From contig NW_006921532.1 of the NCBI RefSeq assembly GCF_000340215.1, positions 7,774,423-7,838,422 of the forward strand: DNA of 64,000 nucleotides, written 5' to 3'. Position 1 is the first letter of the stretch, and every line of letters begins with the position of its first letter. The translations under genes were made by a program, and so were the position numbers. Below the pieces are notes generated by a model. That model saw only the letters and a program-made list of their open reading frames with translations, had not been told where the DNA came from and searched no databases. Below, in pieces: positions 50,012 through 61,628 of the stretch. Origin of the DNA: Pseudocercospora fijiensis CIRAD86 (taxonomy: Eukaryota; Ascomycota; Dothideomycetes; Mycosphaerellales; Mycosphaerellaceae).

Positions 50012-50095
50012 CGCTAACTATTTCGCCGGCTGGAAAAAAAAAACAGCAATATACCGGTCGTACTATTTACTTTTCCGTCTAGCGAAATAGTCGGT
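50012..50095. repeat. family-2 palindrome pair near the TLH 3' end
   Basis: GCTAACTATTTCGCCGGC lies left of a run of ten A, and the mirrored TCTAGCGAAATAGTCGG lies 50 bases on. Could be an intron or the 3' untranslated region. Confidence 0.6.
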
Positions 50096-52193
50096 ACGTA
50101 GCTATATTATCGCTATATTAACTCGGTAGTTAGGCGGGAGTAATAGTCTCTAATCTACTAACGATATTATTATACTAGTATCCTTATTAAATTAATAACG
50201 CTATAGCGTCGCTACGCTCGTATGCTATAGTATAAGATATCTACCGACGTTAGAAGTAGAGTATATAACTAAACAGTTATAGCTAGTATTTACCTATATC
50301 GCTAGACCGTTTGAGTTAAATACGGATAGAGCGTAGTTAGTCGAGATCTAAAATATAAACTATCTATAAACCGAACTACTATTACTCGATATATTCTACT
50401 CTCTCTATCCTTACCCTAACCGCCTCCTCGTCGCCTTTCGCCTACGTCGTATATTAACCTACCGACGATAATATACTAATAGTATCGTCGCCCTTCGTCG
50501 GAGTATTTCCGCCTATAGACTTATTATCTCTACTACTATCTCTACGATCTGTTCCTCTAGTACCTCTATACTTAGCTACTCCTTATTTATTATTCGCCTA
50601 TATACTACCTAGCCGGCCGACAAATCTTTCTCTACGCTCCTCCTCCCGCTTACCCTCTATTTATCGTAGCCTTCGCCTAGTCCGCCTATTCCTTCCCTAT
50701 TAACCTCTATTATACCCTTACTTAATCTACCTATTACTCTCTCGTTAACTTCTATTATGCCCTTATCTACTATTATATTACTACCTACCGGTGCACTATC
50801 TACCTAATCGCTAGGCCTATTAACCTGCGCCTACGTCGCTAACTTATCTAGTCGCTGTTCCCCTATTTCTATTCTATAATAGTATATTTCCTATATAAAT
50901 AAAAACGCTATATATTCTACGTAATATAACTATTTCTCCTCCGCCGAGAAGCTCGCCTAGTTATACTATAGAAGTAGTAGCGGTCGCTCGTATAACTATC
51001 GTCGTATTAATATTCTATCGCAATACTCGGCTATATTACCGGTCGCTAGCGCCGGCTCGGTATAACTCGCTAACATTTAGTAGTCGGCTATCTCGGTAGT
51101 CTTACTCGTATCTACGCGATAGCTAGCTATAGAGAGAAGTTTCGGAATAGCGACGTGCTCGAGTAGTTTAATAGGCGAAATCGGATAAAGGTAGGATACG
51201 GACAACCTCTAGAACCGACGTCCTCTTATATCTTTCCTCGCTATATATATTAGACTACCTACCGCATCGCTACTTTGTCTATTATTGTAGCTAATCCTAC
51301 CTTACGTCCTCCTAGAACCGTACGCAAACTCGATTAAATTTTACCGTACCGCTCGTGCCTACGCGTCCGCCTCTACTTATCGTATACTATTTCTTTTGCA
51401 ATATGCTGTTCGCCTACGTACTCTCTCTAGTATACTCGAATAGCGCGGTTATACCGTACCGCATTTCGATCTAGGCGTCGCATTTGAAATCCGCGTATAT
51501 AAGTTAGGTTTGATTTAATATCTCCTCGTACGTTATCGTATATTATCTATTATAATCTCTTATATTCCCTCTAGCCCCTACTATTACTTAGGGGTCGAGC
51601 GCTAATACTATAGCTCTCTCGCCTCGCATTTATACGTACTATCGACGGTAGCTAATAAAGTACTACTTACCCGGGTTATTTCTTACTACTAGTATCTGCT
51701 TTATACCTATTATCCTAGCGAGTACGCTAATACCCCGACCGATCGACGTACTAGCTTAGTTTCTATACTATCGCACTAACTATAGGCCTCCTCTAGTAGT
51801 TAGGTTAGATCTCGCTAGTAGAGGATATGCTCGGTTAAGTCGGATTACACCCCGTATAACTTAACGTAGGTACACTTGCTAGACAATCTACCGGTTTTTC
51901 CCTATCTCGCGATACCCGCATTAAAATACTAGAACCTATTAGTAAAGGAGTCGGCTAGATCGAGTATTATTAGATATAAGCTATTTATAGAGATCTTATA
52001 CGTTAACCTACTTATATATATAGCATAGTCGATACTACGCCGTAGTGCCGCTAAACATCGCTAGCTACGTATAGGAGGTAGATACATATAGTTATAGTGC
52101 TACCCGAATTTCTATATCTAGCACTTCTATCGTACGAGACTTAGGCGTTATGTAACCTAGGGCTAATCTACTAAACGACGATTAGATACGAAC

Positions 52194-52257
52194 CGGTTTG
52201 CTAGGCGGCAAACTATATTGTCTATATTACTTTTGCTAGCTAGCAAAATAGTTAGCA
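52194..52257. repeat. family-2 palindromes, two units
   Basis: GGTTTGCTAGGCGGCAAAC and CTTTTGCTAGCTAGCAAAA, the second followed by TAGTTAGCAC, with 30 bases between. They interrupt the minus-strand coding signal. Confidence 0.8.
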
Positions 52258-53040
52258 CTCTCGTATTGTAATTGCGGTTATAGCAGATGTGTCTACTAGC
52301 TATAGGTCGTAGTATAGCAACGCTACTAAGGCTCGAACCCTAATTGCGCTATCTATCCCTAGATATAGCTCGACTATTATACCTCGCCGACTAGATTTTA
52401 TCGCATATCGTCTATTAGGACGTCCGGTATGCTATCTATGCCGTTATCGCAGTCTTAGCTATCTTAGTCTAGTATATTCTTGCTTACCTAGTAGTCTACT
52501 ATTATCTAATCCGGCTATTGTCGAGGCAATCCGATATATCCTTACGTTATAATACTAACGGACCCGTATACGGACTTGTTAGGCTATATACTAGTTTATA
52601 TATAGTTATTATATACGCAATAAAATACTACGATTAACTCGGTTAGTATTCGGTTCTTAAAACTGTTAACTCGGAATATCGTAGAATAGATAGCGGTTAG
52701 TTCGTCTACCCGGGATATACGTCCGAAATTATAGTATATTTTCGAACAACTACAATTCTCGAAAACTAATTTCTCCTCCGATCGATTAGACAATAACGCC
52801 CTAATCTAACGACATCTTTTATTATTTATCTACCCGAATATAAACCTACTATAACCGAGATAGTCCGAGCAAATTAGTAACCTTACCGCCGCTAAGATTT
52901 ACCCTAATCGTTACTAACTCTCGGGTCTAGCTCACTTACGTATTACGCTCCGTATACTAACGGCGTTTTCTAGGGCAGGTTTTATAGGTTACCTCCTCCT
53001 ACTACCGTATATTATATAGTAAATTATTAATAGCATAATG

Positions 53041-53108
53041 CTAACTGTTTTGCCGCCTAGTAAACTACTAGGCTATTGTCTATTTTCCTAGCCGGCAAAA
53101 CGGTTAGC
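53041..53108. repeat. family-2 palindromes, two units with outer inverted arms
   Basis: CTAACTGTTTTGCCGCC at the left and CCGGCAAAACGGTTAG at the right make long arms around a TAGTAAACTACTA inner stem. The whole 68 bp could fold into one hairpin. Confidence 0.8.
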
Positions 53109-55389
53109 ACTCTTATATAGTCGCATTTATTATCCTATAGTTTAACGGGTTAGAGAAATACGAGGCGGTCTGTATTGCTTAACTACTATATCTACTTAGA
53201 GACGATAGTATATATATATCGAATGCATTACGTATAACATGCTTAGTATAGGCTTATATATACTCGAGCCTATCGATATATTATAGTTGCCCCGCCTAGA
53301 ATAGATCTATCGTCTCTAATATTTCCGAGATACCGCCCCGCGTAGCCTCGAGCTATACGGCTACTCCGATACGTATACTGTCTCGTATTCTCTAGCCTTC
53401 CTCCTATACTATACTTACTATTCGATTAGCGTTAGATATCCCGTCTAATAACAAAGGTATATACTCGTCGCGAATATAGTCGATTAAATCTTTACCCCTA
53501 AACTTAAGTTCTAGGACCTCCTTTACCTCCCCTAATGCTTTATCGAGGTTAGCTACACTATATGCGTCTAGTAGCTTACGGTATGCCGCCTTTAGAACCG
53601 GAATTACCTTAATAGTAAGATCTACTAAATCCTATTATATAGGTAGCCCTACTGCTCGGCGTAGTAATCGGATACTATTTACTATTAATAAGTGGTCTAG
53701 ATACTATTTCGCCTAGTATAGGATCGCGTCGGGAAAGTACTCCTGCTATACGCTCTTAATTAATGTTGTCGTCGTCGTATAGAGTATTAATAGCGGATCG
53801 TCTAGATACGTATCTAGTAGTATTAACTTTATATACTACGCGGCTAGACAATACCTATTTACGGTCGGGCAGTCTATTCGTATTACCGCTATCGTAACCG
53901 CTGTCCTATCGATAACAAAGCCTACTAGACATATACAGTGCCTACTACTGTCCGGTTTTACAAATATATTATCTACGATTAACGTCCTATCGCCCTCGGT
54001 ATATAGCTCTAAAAGCTCGGGATAGGCGACGACTAGGTACTTAAACCTATCCTTTACCGTCTCCGGTTATATATAAAAGCCCGCGTATCTTAGTATATTT
54101 AGTTCTATACCCGCGGTCGAATAGTCCGGCCGTTTGATTTTCTTTATCTCCGGTAGCTACGAGATATCCTCGATAACCTTATCCGCTTGTTTTTTATTTA
54201 ACCCCGCGCACCGATATACTAACCTAGCTACTGCTTTATATACTTCTATCGAACGACCCCGGGTATATATTATTATAAACTATATCCTAATTCGCTAGTA
54301 CGCCTCCCGCGTACTATACTACTCTAGGTCTACTCGGTCGCTCTCGCCGTAGTTGTAACGCGTATTAGATTAGTCTATTATCTACTTGCCCGTAATCTAT
54401 TTGTATCTCCCCTCGGCCCCTATTATCTCTATAATCCCTCGCTATAGATACGTATCTTCTCTATCTCTACCGTCGCCGTACCGGTACGTTATACGAGTTT
54501 ATTAACCTAATATATTAATATCGCATTTGCTTTTTATAATACTAAATCCCCTCCGCTTCGCCTATCTATATATAAACTATTCGGCCGCCTAGAATAACGG
54601 GAATTAATGCCTATAGATCCGATCTAGTAGCCTATACGCCCCTATTAGACGCTCGCATCGCGCCCTAGTATTATCTGTCCTACTATCCTTACCGCGAACT
54701 CGTACTAGAGCGCCGGGCAATCTTGTAATTATTAGATATCGCTAGATAGCGGCGCTCCTCTCGCGATATATCTCCTCTAATAACTTCTCTCGCCCTCTTA
54801 CGCCTCCGCCTAAGCGCTAACGATCCTATTCGCGAACGGCGTATTCGATATCGAGTAGCGTAAAGTAGTCGTCGGTTACACTCTATAATAGGAACTACGA
54901 TAGACTTATTATCGCTTCTAGCGTAACTGCCCGATTGTCGCGTATAACTACTATACGGTATAGACGATCTATACTACCGTATCTAATACTTACTTAGCTA
55001 AGGGGAAACTCTATCCCCCCCTATAAACGGAATCGGCCTCGCTATTAAACTTAAAGACTAGTTATATCCCCTTCCCCTTCTATAGCGCGTAACTTATACC
55101 GTATCTATATATCTACGCTACTATCCGCCCTAATAGATATATCCTTACCTAAACTACCTATTATAGGAGATTACTATATCCTATACGTATATCTATCTCG
55201 CGCGTATAATGCTCGGTCGAAGACTCGACTCTCTCTTCTACTTTTATCCTATCTCGCCCGTTTCTACGTAGTATATCTCCTATAGCTTATCGTATATATT
55301 AACTAATAATACGGCCGGTACTATTACGTACTATTGCGCCGACCGCCCTATACCTACTAACGCGCCCTACAATCTCGTAATTAATAATA

Positions 55390-55800
55390 CTAACTATTAT
55401 TCTACCTAGTAAAACGGCTAGTATTGCCTTAGGTATCCGCTACCGCGCCTACGTAGCTCGATATCGCCTTTACGTCTACCCTTTACTTAGGCTAAGTTTA
55501 ACCGTATATTAGCGTGTTTCGGCGGACTTTACTTTACGGTATTAACTAAGGCGGCGAACGAAGCGTAGTCCCGACCTTACTATATAAATTAGCTACGTCG
55601 CCTAGGAGGACTCTTTTATACGTATATTAGTAGAGTAAACCGCTAGTCTACCGGTCTTGCCCCGAGCGCTATTAACGTACTAATATAGGTCTCTTCTCGG
55701 CCGCTAACTCTCTCTACTTTATAATCTACTTCTACTACTAGCGACCTATACTCGTCTATCTATTCCTCCGGCCGGTAAACTAGTCTATAGCCTTATACGT
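55390..55800 (+). repeat. module of about 400 bp, copy 1
   Basis: It begins at a family-2 palindrome followed by GCCTTAGGTATC, includes a conserved core (AAGGCGGCGAACGAAGCGTA at about 55551) and TAAACCGCTAGTCTACCGGT, and ends at GGTAAACTAGTCTATAG. Other copies lie at 56565-56960 and 58430-58893. Confidence 0.7.
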
Positions 55801-56483
55801 ATATCTTGCGCTACCGTACTGCACTACGCTACGACTATCTACTAAGCTCCCTACTACGTCCGATTATCGCTATAGTAGACTATACCGATAGTACCGCCGT
55901 CGCGCCCTTCGAGGCCGAACTCCGTCGTCTCTATATTAATAAAAACCGCTAGCTGTTTTTCTACGCCTACTTAATTAATAAAGAGATCGAATACTACCGC
56001 GGTCGAATATTAAGCTTCTCTTAGCTCGACCTCGACGGCTATTCCGAAAAGCTCCGCTAACTCCGACTACGTAAGCTCGCGATCTTCCTAGTTAGCATCG
56101 GCTATACTAGATTTTAAAGGGACTATACTCGGTATATTTAGAGATATTAGCCTCGTATACTAGCGATAGAGCCGTAGAAGTTAAGGTCGGAATCGTCTCT
56201 ATATAGCTCCGCTACGATAATTAGCATTCATTTAGTTACTCTGTATAGAACTAGGCGTAGGGAAGCCTACGTACGCCCCTAGGTTACCTATTATACTATG
56301 CTTTCGACGGCGGATTAATACGGACGCACGTAGTATTATAGACTATGCCGTAGCTTATACTACTATAGTTCTATACTATCTAGCTCTCTATTGCTCTTAT
56401 CCTTATATAATAATTTAATTTATATGTCTGCTACCTTATCCTTTCCTATACTATACGTACCGATATCTCCCGCAATCGTCGAC

Positions 56484-56590
56484 TATTTTACTAGCTAGCA
56501 AAGTCTATCGTCCCTATAGCCGCTATAGTTACCTTATATCCTATCTAGCTATATATATCTACTATTGCCTCCGCCGGTAGAACGGTCGAC
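56484..56590. repeat. family-2 palindromes at the edge of module copy 2
   Basis: CGACTATTTTACTAGCTAGC at 56479 and CCGCCGGTAGAACGGTCGAC at 56571. The second is followed directly by the GCCTTAGGTATC start of the module. Confidence 0.65.
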
Positions 56591-56960
56591 TATGCCTTAG
56601 GTATCTATTAGCTCGGCACGCTAGTCGTTACCCGACTTTATACCCTTTACTTAGATTAAGTTTAATACTATACTAGCGTGTTTCGGTAGATTTTACCTCT
56701 CGGCCTCGACTAAAGCGGCGAACGAAGCGTAATCCCGACTTCGCTATATAAATTCGCTACGTCGCTTAGGACGACCTTTTTGTACGCGCCTTAGTAAAGT
56801 AAACCGCTAGTCTACCGGTCTTAGCCTAAGCGCCTATACCGCGCTAATTTATATCTCCTTCTACTCCTCGACTTCTCTTCTACCTTACTGCCTACTCCTA
56901 CTACCGCCTACTCTACTTGCCTAGCAACTTTTCCGCCCGGTAAATTAGTCTATAGTTATA
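56565..56960 (+). repeat. module of about 400 bp, copy 2
   Basis: Colinear with 55390-55800: GCCTTAGGTATC, TAGCGTGTTTCGG, AAAGCGGCGAACGAAGCGTA, AAACCGCTAGTCTACCGGTC, ending CGGTAAATTAGTCTATAG. It lies between exons of the SNF2-type gene. Confidence 0.8.
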
Positions 56961-57298
56961 CTACTACTATATCCGTATATATACTATAAACTATATACAT
57001 CGTCGCTTCTAATTACTACTATAGCAAAGGTCGCCGACGATAATACTGTAGATAGTACGCTAGGCCGATCCCGCGTAGATTAATAAGCCGTAGCTATCTT
57101 CTATAATCGCTACTACGAACACTTTAATATTATATATAATTACTTTATCGACCTAGTCTAATTCGTATCCTAGGCGAGCGCTCGCCCCTATTATACCGCT
57201 ATACGCTATAAGCTCGTTAGGACCGTATATAATGTATCCTATAGTATTTATTTCTTATCCTGCCTCTACGTACGTCCTCCCTTCGATAGTGCCCTACT

Positions 57299-57426
57299 AT
57301 AAGTTAGCTACGCTATAGACTACTTTACTAGCCGGCAAACGGTTAGCGATATCTATTGCCTTTACTAGCTAGTAAAGCGGTCTATAGTCGACAAAACTAT
57401 ATACTACCCGACTAACTAGCGTATAG
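57299..57426 (+). repeat. intron with two family-2 palindromes
   Basis: The 5' site is ATAAGT after T, the RIP product of GTAAGT. GACTAACTAGCGTATAG closes it. Units lie at 57318-57345 (TACTTTACTAGCCGGCAAAC) and 57357-57387 (CTTTACTAGCTAGTAAAG). Confidence 0.85.
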
Positions 57427-58429
57427 TACTCGATTATTAGCGAATACGTAGGACTCTATCTAGCGGTACCCTAAAGTTACTATATCTATTCCTATACTAG
57501 AGTATCGCGTCTACTAGCTTATATAACTAGTCGCCCCGTCCTATCGGTTTATAGTAGTTTTATCGCTTATCTATATATATATTATCCTATAGTCTTCTAA
57601 AGTTAGGTTTACCGTCGACGTAGACCTATTCGCCTACGACGCGCTCTATCTACTACTAGGTATATATCGGATCCCGTACGCTACCCTAGACTATATATCT
57701 AGGTATTAGAGTACCGTCGCCTATAAATCCTTCGAAGACGATCCGGACGTAAAGGCGATTATCTGTTACTCTTATAGCCGCGCTCGCCTAGCTATATTTT
57801 ACGTTGCTACTATAACCGATATCTCCGCTATCGCCTAGTAACGCTTATAGAACTAGCCGTCGGCGCCTAGGACTTAGCGTCTAGTATACTATCTATATCG
57901 TATCGATCCCGCCTACTATTATCTCGAGCTAGACTTGCCTTACCTACTCTCTACTCGTCTATCTACGGCTCTTATACTAGAGCGTATCTTTAGCGACGAC
58001 GAGATTAAGCGCATTCGCGGTCGTACCTTTAAACCGCAATCTACTAAGATATAGTCTATCTAGGCCTAAATAAAGCACTAATTAATATCTTAGAGGGCTC
58101 TACTCGCGCGTCCTAGGCGTTAATATAGTCTCCGCGAGATCGACGTACGAGTTCCTTATCGGCGCACCTCTATTCCTCTTAGTAGACAGACGATACGCTT
58201 AGATATTATTAGTCCTATAGTATACTATATCGTATATTACGCGAATAACTATATTTAATTATACTATCTACGAATTCCTACGTGCCCTATTCCCTACCTT
58301 CGTTCGACTAACCTGCCTTAATGCTTGTCTTACGCTACGTAATACGCTAGCCTACGGTACTTAGCTACCGATAGTATTACCTACCGGGAAATTATCGCGT
58401 CCTCGTAACGCCTCGCCCTCTATTACCCG

Positions 58430-58893
58430 CTATTTTTTACTAATACTAACCGCAATCCTATATAGCAAAATAGACGCGCCTATATTCTATATCTATTAGC
58501 CTAGTATACCTTATACTACTTTACCTTACCTTACCTCCTACCCTACTTGTATTAAGTTTAATCGTATACTGCCCCGTTTTCGGTAGACTTTACTTCTCGG
58601 CTTTAACTAAGGCGGCGAACGAAACACAATCCCGGCCTGTCTATACAAATTAGCTACGTCGCTCGGGATAACTCTTTTACGTAGCCTTTAGTTAGGTCGA
58701 CCGCGTTGCTATTTAACGCATATACGCCTATAGCCCGTACGTTAGTCCGAGCGCCTACGCGCTACCTATTTATATTTCTCTTCCTCCGTATCTTCCCTAC
58801 TTTTCTATCTACTACTACTACTACTACTTTAACTACTACTACTACTACTTCTACCGTCCGTCGTTATTTTCTAGCCGGCAAAGTAGTCTATAA
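58430..58893 (+). repeat. module of about 400 bp, copy 3
   Basis: It shares TTAAGTTTAATCGTATACTG, CTAAGGCGGCGAACGAAACA and ACAAATTAGCTACGTCGCTC with the other copies and ends at GCCGGCAAAGTAGTCTATA. The motif GATACCTAAGG, the inverse of the copy-1 start, lies just after at 58915. Confidence 0.7.
58809..58852. repeat. CTA trinucleotide run
   Basis: Two runs of CTA/ACT units broken by TTTAA, inside module copy 3. An open reading frame across it is only a product of this low-complexity sequence. Confidence 0.85.
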
Positions 58894-59744
58894 TCGAATT
58901 AGTACTACCTAGGCGATACCTAAGGACGTTTCCTAGTTAAATATAGCGGACGACCCCGAAGTACTAGCTCTAGGCCCTCTACGTCTATCTAGGCGTCTAC
59001 CCTCTCCGGTTATTAGTCCTCTTATACCTAGCGACGTATATAAATTCGCGCGCGACGAAAAGGCCTTTCTCGGCGAGGCTAGGTCGACCTAAGTAGATAA
59101 CACTTATAACTACTAGCGAACTATATACGTAATAGACGACCTAACGAATATCCTTTATAAGTAGTATAAGACGTACGACGCGTATAAGATTAACGATTAG
59201 GATCCGGTACTATAGCGAGCCTTCCTACGAGATATTAGTAACGGTATCGATATAACTTTTTCGACTTCGGATACTATTAAACCCGCTAATATAAAATATC
59301 TCCCGAGTAAGTGTAAGAGCACTATCTAGGCTAATACTAACTAGCTATAGCTTGCGCCCTAGCCCGATGCCCCGTTCCCTATTACCGACGCCTAGCGTAC
59401 GTTATACGCTAGTATACTCGATACCCTATAGCACTATCGCTCTAGGTATACGGCTACGCCTCTATTATTTAACGAAGCCTATACGGCAATAAACATCGAC
59501 GTTACCGCACTCCTAGATAGCGAGATCGATAAAGTTAGTAAATGCCTATACCGTATTACGTTTCGCGGACTCCGTTTTACGATATAGTAACTATAGGCTA
59601 TTATATAGATCGTCGAAATATAGAAATTACCTATATAGGGCGCTATTCTCGCCGACGATACCGGTACTAGTAAGACTATCTCTATCCTCTACGCCGCCGT
59701 AGCTTAGTCCGAGTATATCGAAGAATAGCGTATCGTATATTAAG

Positions 59745-59869
59745 GTAAGAAATATTAATCCTAACGTATAGATTATTTTGCCGGCCGGTAAATATACGTC
59801 TAGATATCTATTTGCCGGCCGGTAAAACGGTCTATATATATACTTATCTCCTACTAACTATCGTCGTAG
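59745..59869 (+). repeat. intron with two family-2 palindromes, just after SNF2 motif I
   Basis: GTAAGA at 59745, CTACTAAC branch site near 59851 and TAG at 59867-59869. Units: ATTTTGCCGGCCGGTAAAT and ATTTGCCGGCCGGTAAAAC, nearly perfect GGCCGGCC-like centres. It interrupts the ATPase at about the same place as the 5315-5481 intron of repeat A. Confidence 0.9.
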
Positions 59870-61496
59870 CTATACTCGACTACGCCTATATAGAGCGAGG
59901 TATCGTACTAGACTCTATCTTCGGCTATTGCGTCCCGTTCTATAATATACCGACTATTCCCGACGACGACCCGCGCGACCTACTTATAATAGTAGTCGAT
60001 ACTTTCCTCGACTAGCGATTCGGCGTTAGTAGCTACTAGACGCTCTAGCGTAGGACACTCGATTACCTAGAGTGCGAAGCTAACGGTGTTTGCCTAGGCC
60101 CTCTTAAAGAGGATATTAACGCGTAGAAGTCGACTATCGCCGAATTGCGTACCGAGCTAGATAAGACTTATACGACGCCTTACCGCTACGCTCCTATCTA
60201 CTAAATCGGGACCGCCGCGACGATTAATACCTAGCGCGATACCTGTAACTAGTACTTTAGTCCTAGTCCTAACTATACTCGCTATATCTACGTCGCTACT
60301 CTCGTCGCGCTTAACGGCGAGTCTCGCTATCCCGTCTATATTATCCGGCGTTACCTAAATATATCTAATAGCCTAGGACTTGTCGAATATATCGTATCCC
60401 TTTCGGACCGCGATCTATAGACTACTCGTACGCTTATTATCTCTACTCGCGAGGCCTTTGTTTAGAAGACACTTATACCCGGCCCGGCGTACTATAAGCG
60501 ATATAACCGCCTAGATTAGTTTTAGGATCGGCTATAGCTATATTAGTAGAAGGACGAATTGCAACTACGGAATCTCGAGGCAGTCGATTATCGAATAGAG
60601 CGTAGAGACTATACTAATAATACTATTAGAGAACTCTAGATTGCCCGTAATACTAAATTGTATAATAAGTATCGATCCGATAATACGTTTCGTCTCGCTA
60701 ACTTACGCGCCGCGTATCCGTCTATCGTTATATATAACGAGGTATACTACTTCCGGGTATAGTTCTCCCTCTAAACGGACGCTATATAGAATCTCTTTAA
60801 TAACGCGTATACGGTAGCCGTATTTACTATAGCGACTCTATTAGCTACCGATCTTAACGACTTCGCTATACTTACTTAGTTTCTATTCTATTGTATCCTT
60901 AAACTATAGGACGCCCGAGATCGGACCGACCTTATCTTTAGATTTTCGGACGTTACCGATGCCGTTATATACTATAGCCGTTTCTAACGCGACTACGGCC
61001 TCCGATAGAGCGCTATCCCCGAAGACCTACGAATCTATCGTATAGCTCTACTATCTCGCTACGTCTATATCGGCGCTATATACTTTTACGATATCGTCCT
61101 CTAAATACTTAACTCTAAAGCCCTATATAGGCCCCTCGACGACGACGACTAGATATATCTAACGACGTTCGCCTTTAGCCTCTACGTCCTCCGACGCTCT
61201 AAGGGAAACTAACTTAAGATCCGCGACTATACTATAACCTTAGGGGACGACATTCCCTTATAGTAAGTCGTTAACGTCGAGGTATAATACACTCCTATTT
61301 CCTAGGTAGAATACCGCGCCGCTTACTATCGCTTCGCTAAGCATATCGATAAGCTAGACCGCGGTATTAAGCGCCCCTCTACTACGCTAACTTACGAGGT
61401 ACTGTTTCGCTAGCTTAGTCTCTATACCGCCTATCCCCTCCTCGCCGCTATCGCCGACCGAAGGCTAACCTCCTCTACGCTAACTCTTTAATCCCT

Positions 61497-61628
61497 ATAA
61501 GTCTATTACGCCGTAGACTATTTTACTAGCTAGCGAAAACTAGTAGACGTATACGACTATTTCGCTAGCTAGTAAAGTAGTCTATAGTCTAACTGTCCGC
61601 CGCTACTTTCTCGCTAATATAACTCTAG
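61497..61628 (+). repeat. intron with two family-2 palindromes
   Basis: ATAAGT after T (RIP-damaged GTAAGT), TCGCTAATATAAC branch region, TAG at 61626-61628. Units: CTATTTTACTAGCTAGCGAAA and CTATTTCGCTAGCTAGTAAAG, each with AGAC/GTCT arms. Confidence 0.85.

Larger units (their letters stand above)
43826..50095 (+). pseudogene. telomere-linked RecQ-type helicase (TLH-like), full length, RIP-mutated
   Basis: After the N-terminal region shared with copy 1, the RecQ core reads in order: Walker A VLGTSAGKS (consensus GTGxGKS) at about 48301-48330, VLILPLVALR, LVLVSAKAA, then FVDEYY for the DECH box at 48571-48588, YLTAT at 48668-48682, FLIATPTLGEGFDV with motif IV-V features near 49014-49050, and SGRARRD for the GRAGRD-like motif VI near 49110-49140. 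A C-terminal segment CLRLIISNYLDSP follows. Fungal TLH genes of this kind sit within a few kb of telomeres and code for 3'-5' DNA helicases; a role in telomere maintenance is proposed for the family, not shown here. Introns carry family-2 palindromes (45011-45072, possibly 50012-50090). RIP stops inactivate it. Confidence 0.85.
50115..55000 (-). pseudogene. long unknown gene, RIP-mutated, convergent with TLH
   Basis: The minus strand carries a low-stop coding signal over most of this interval, with only TAG/TAA interruptions. Segments read from the 5' end (high coordinates): NTRYNYGESDRVDLE, QADKVIEDIS, RYAGFYI, FKYLVVAYPELLELYTEGD (about 54050), TLIVDNIFVKPDSS, YFPDAILY, LGEVKEVLELKFRGKDLIDY (about 53490), then after palindrome-bearing breaks a region ending with KGIIEVNERVIGRLSKG and a Leu/Ile/Glu-rich coiled-coil-like VLEEQIVEIVVEIISL (about 50510). 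I do not recognise it: no helicase, nuclease or reverse transcriptase motif is visible. Family-2 palindromes at 52194-52257 and 53041-53108 lie where the frame is interrupted, so they are probably intronic. It lies tail-to-tail with TLH and head-to-head with the SNF2-type gene downstream. Confidence 0.6.

Noticed and set aside
52596..52793. 65-codon minus-strand open frame as a gene
   Set aside because: It may be a chance gap between RIP stops within the larger minus-strand relic; nothing distinguishes it as an independent gene.
58706..58912. 68-codon plus-strand open frame with a Thr run
   Set aside because: It is created by a CTA microsatellite and overlaps the repeated 400-bp module.
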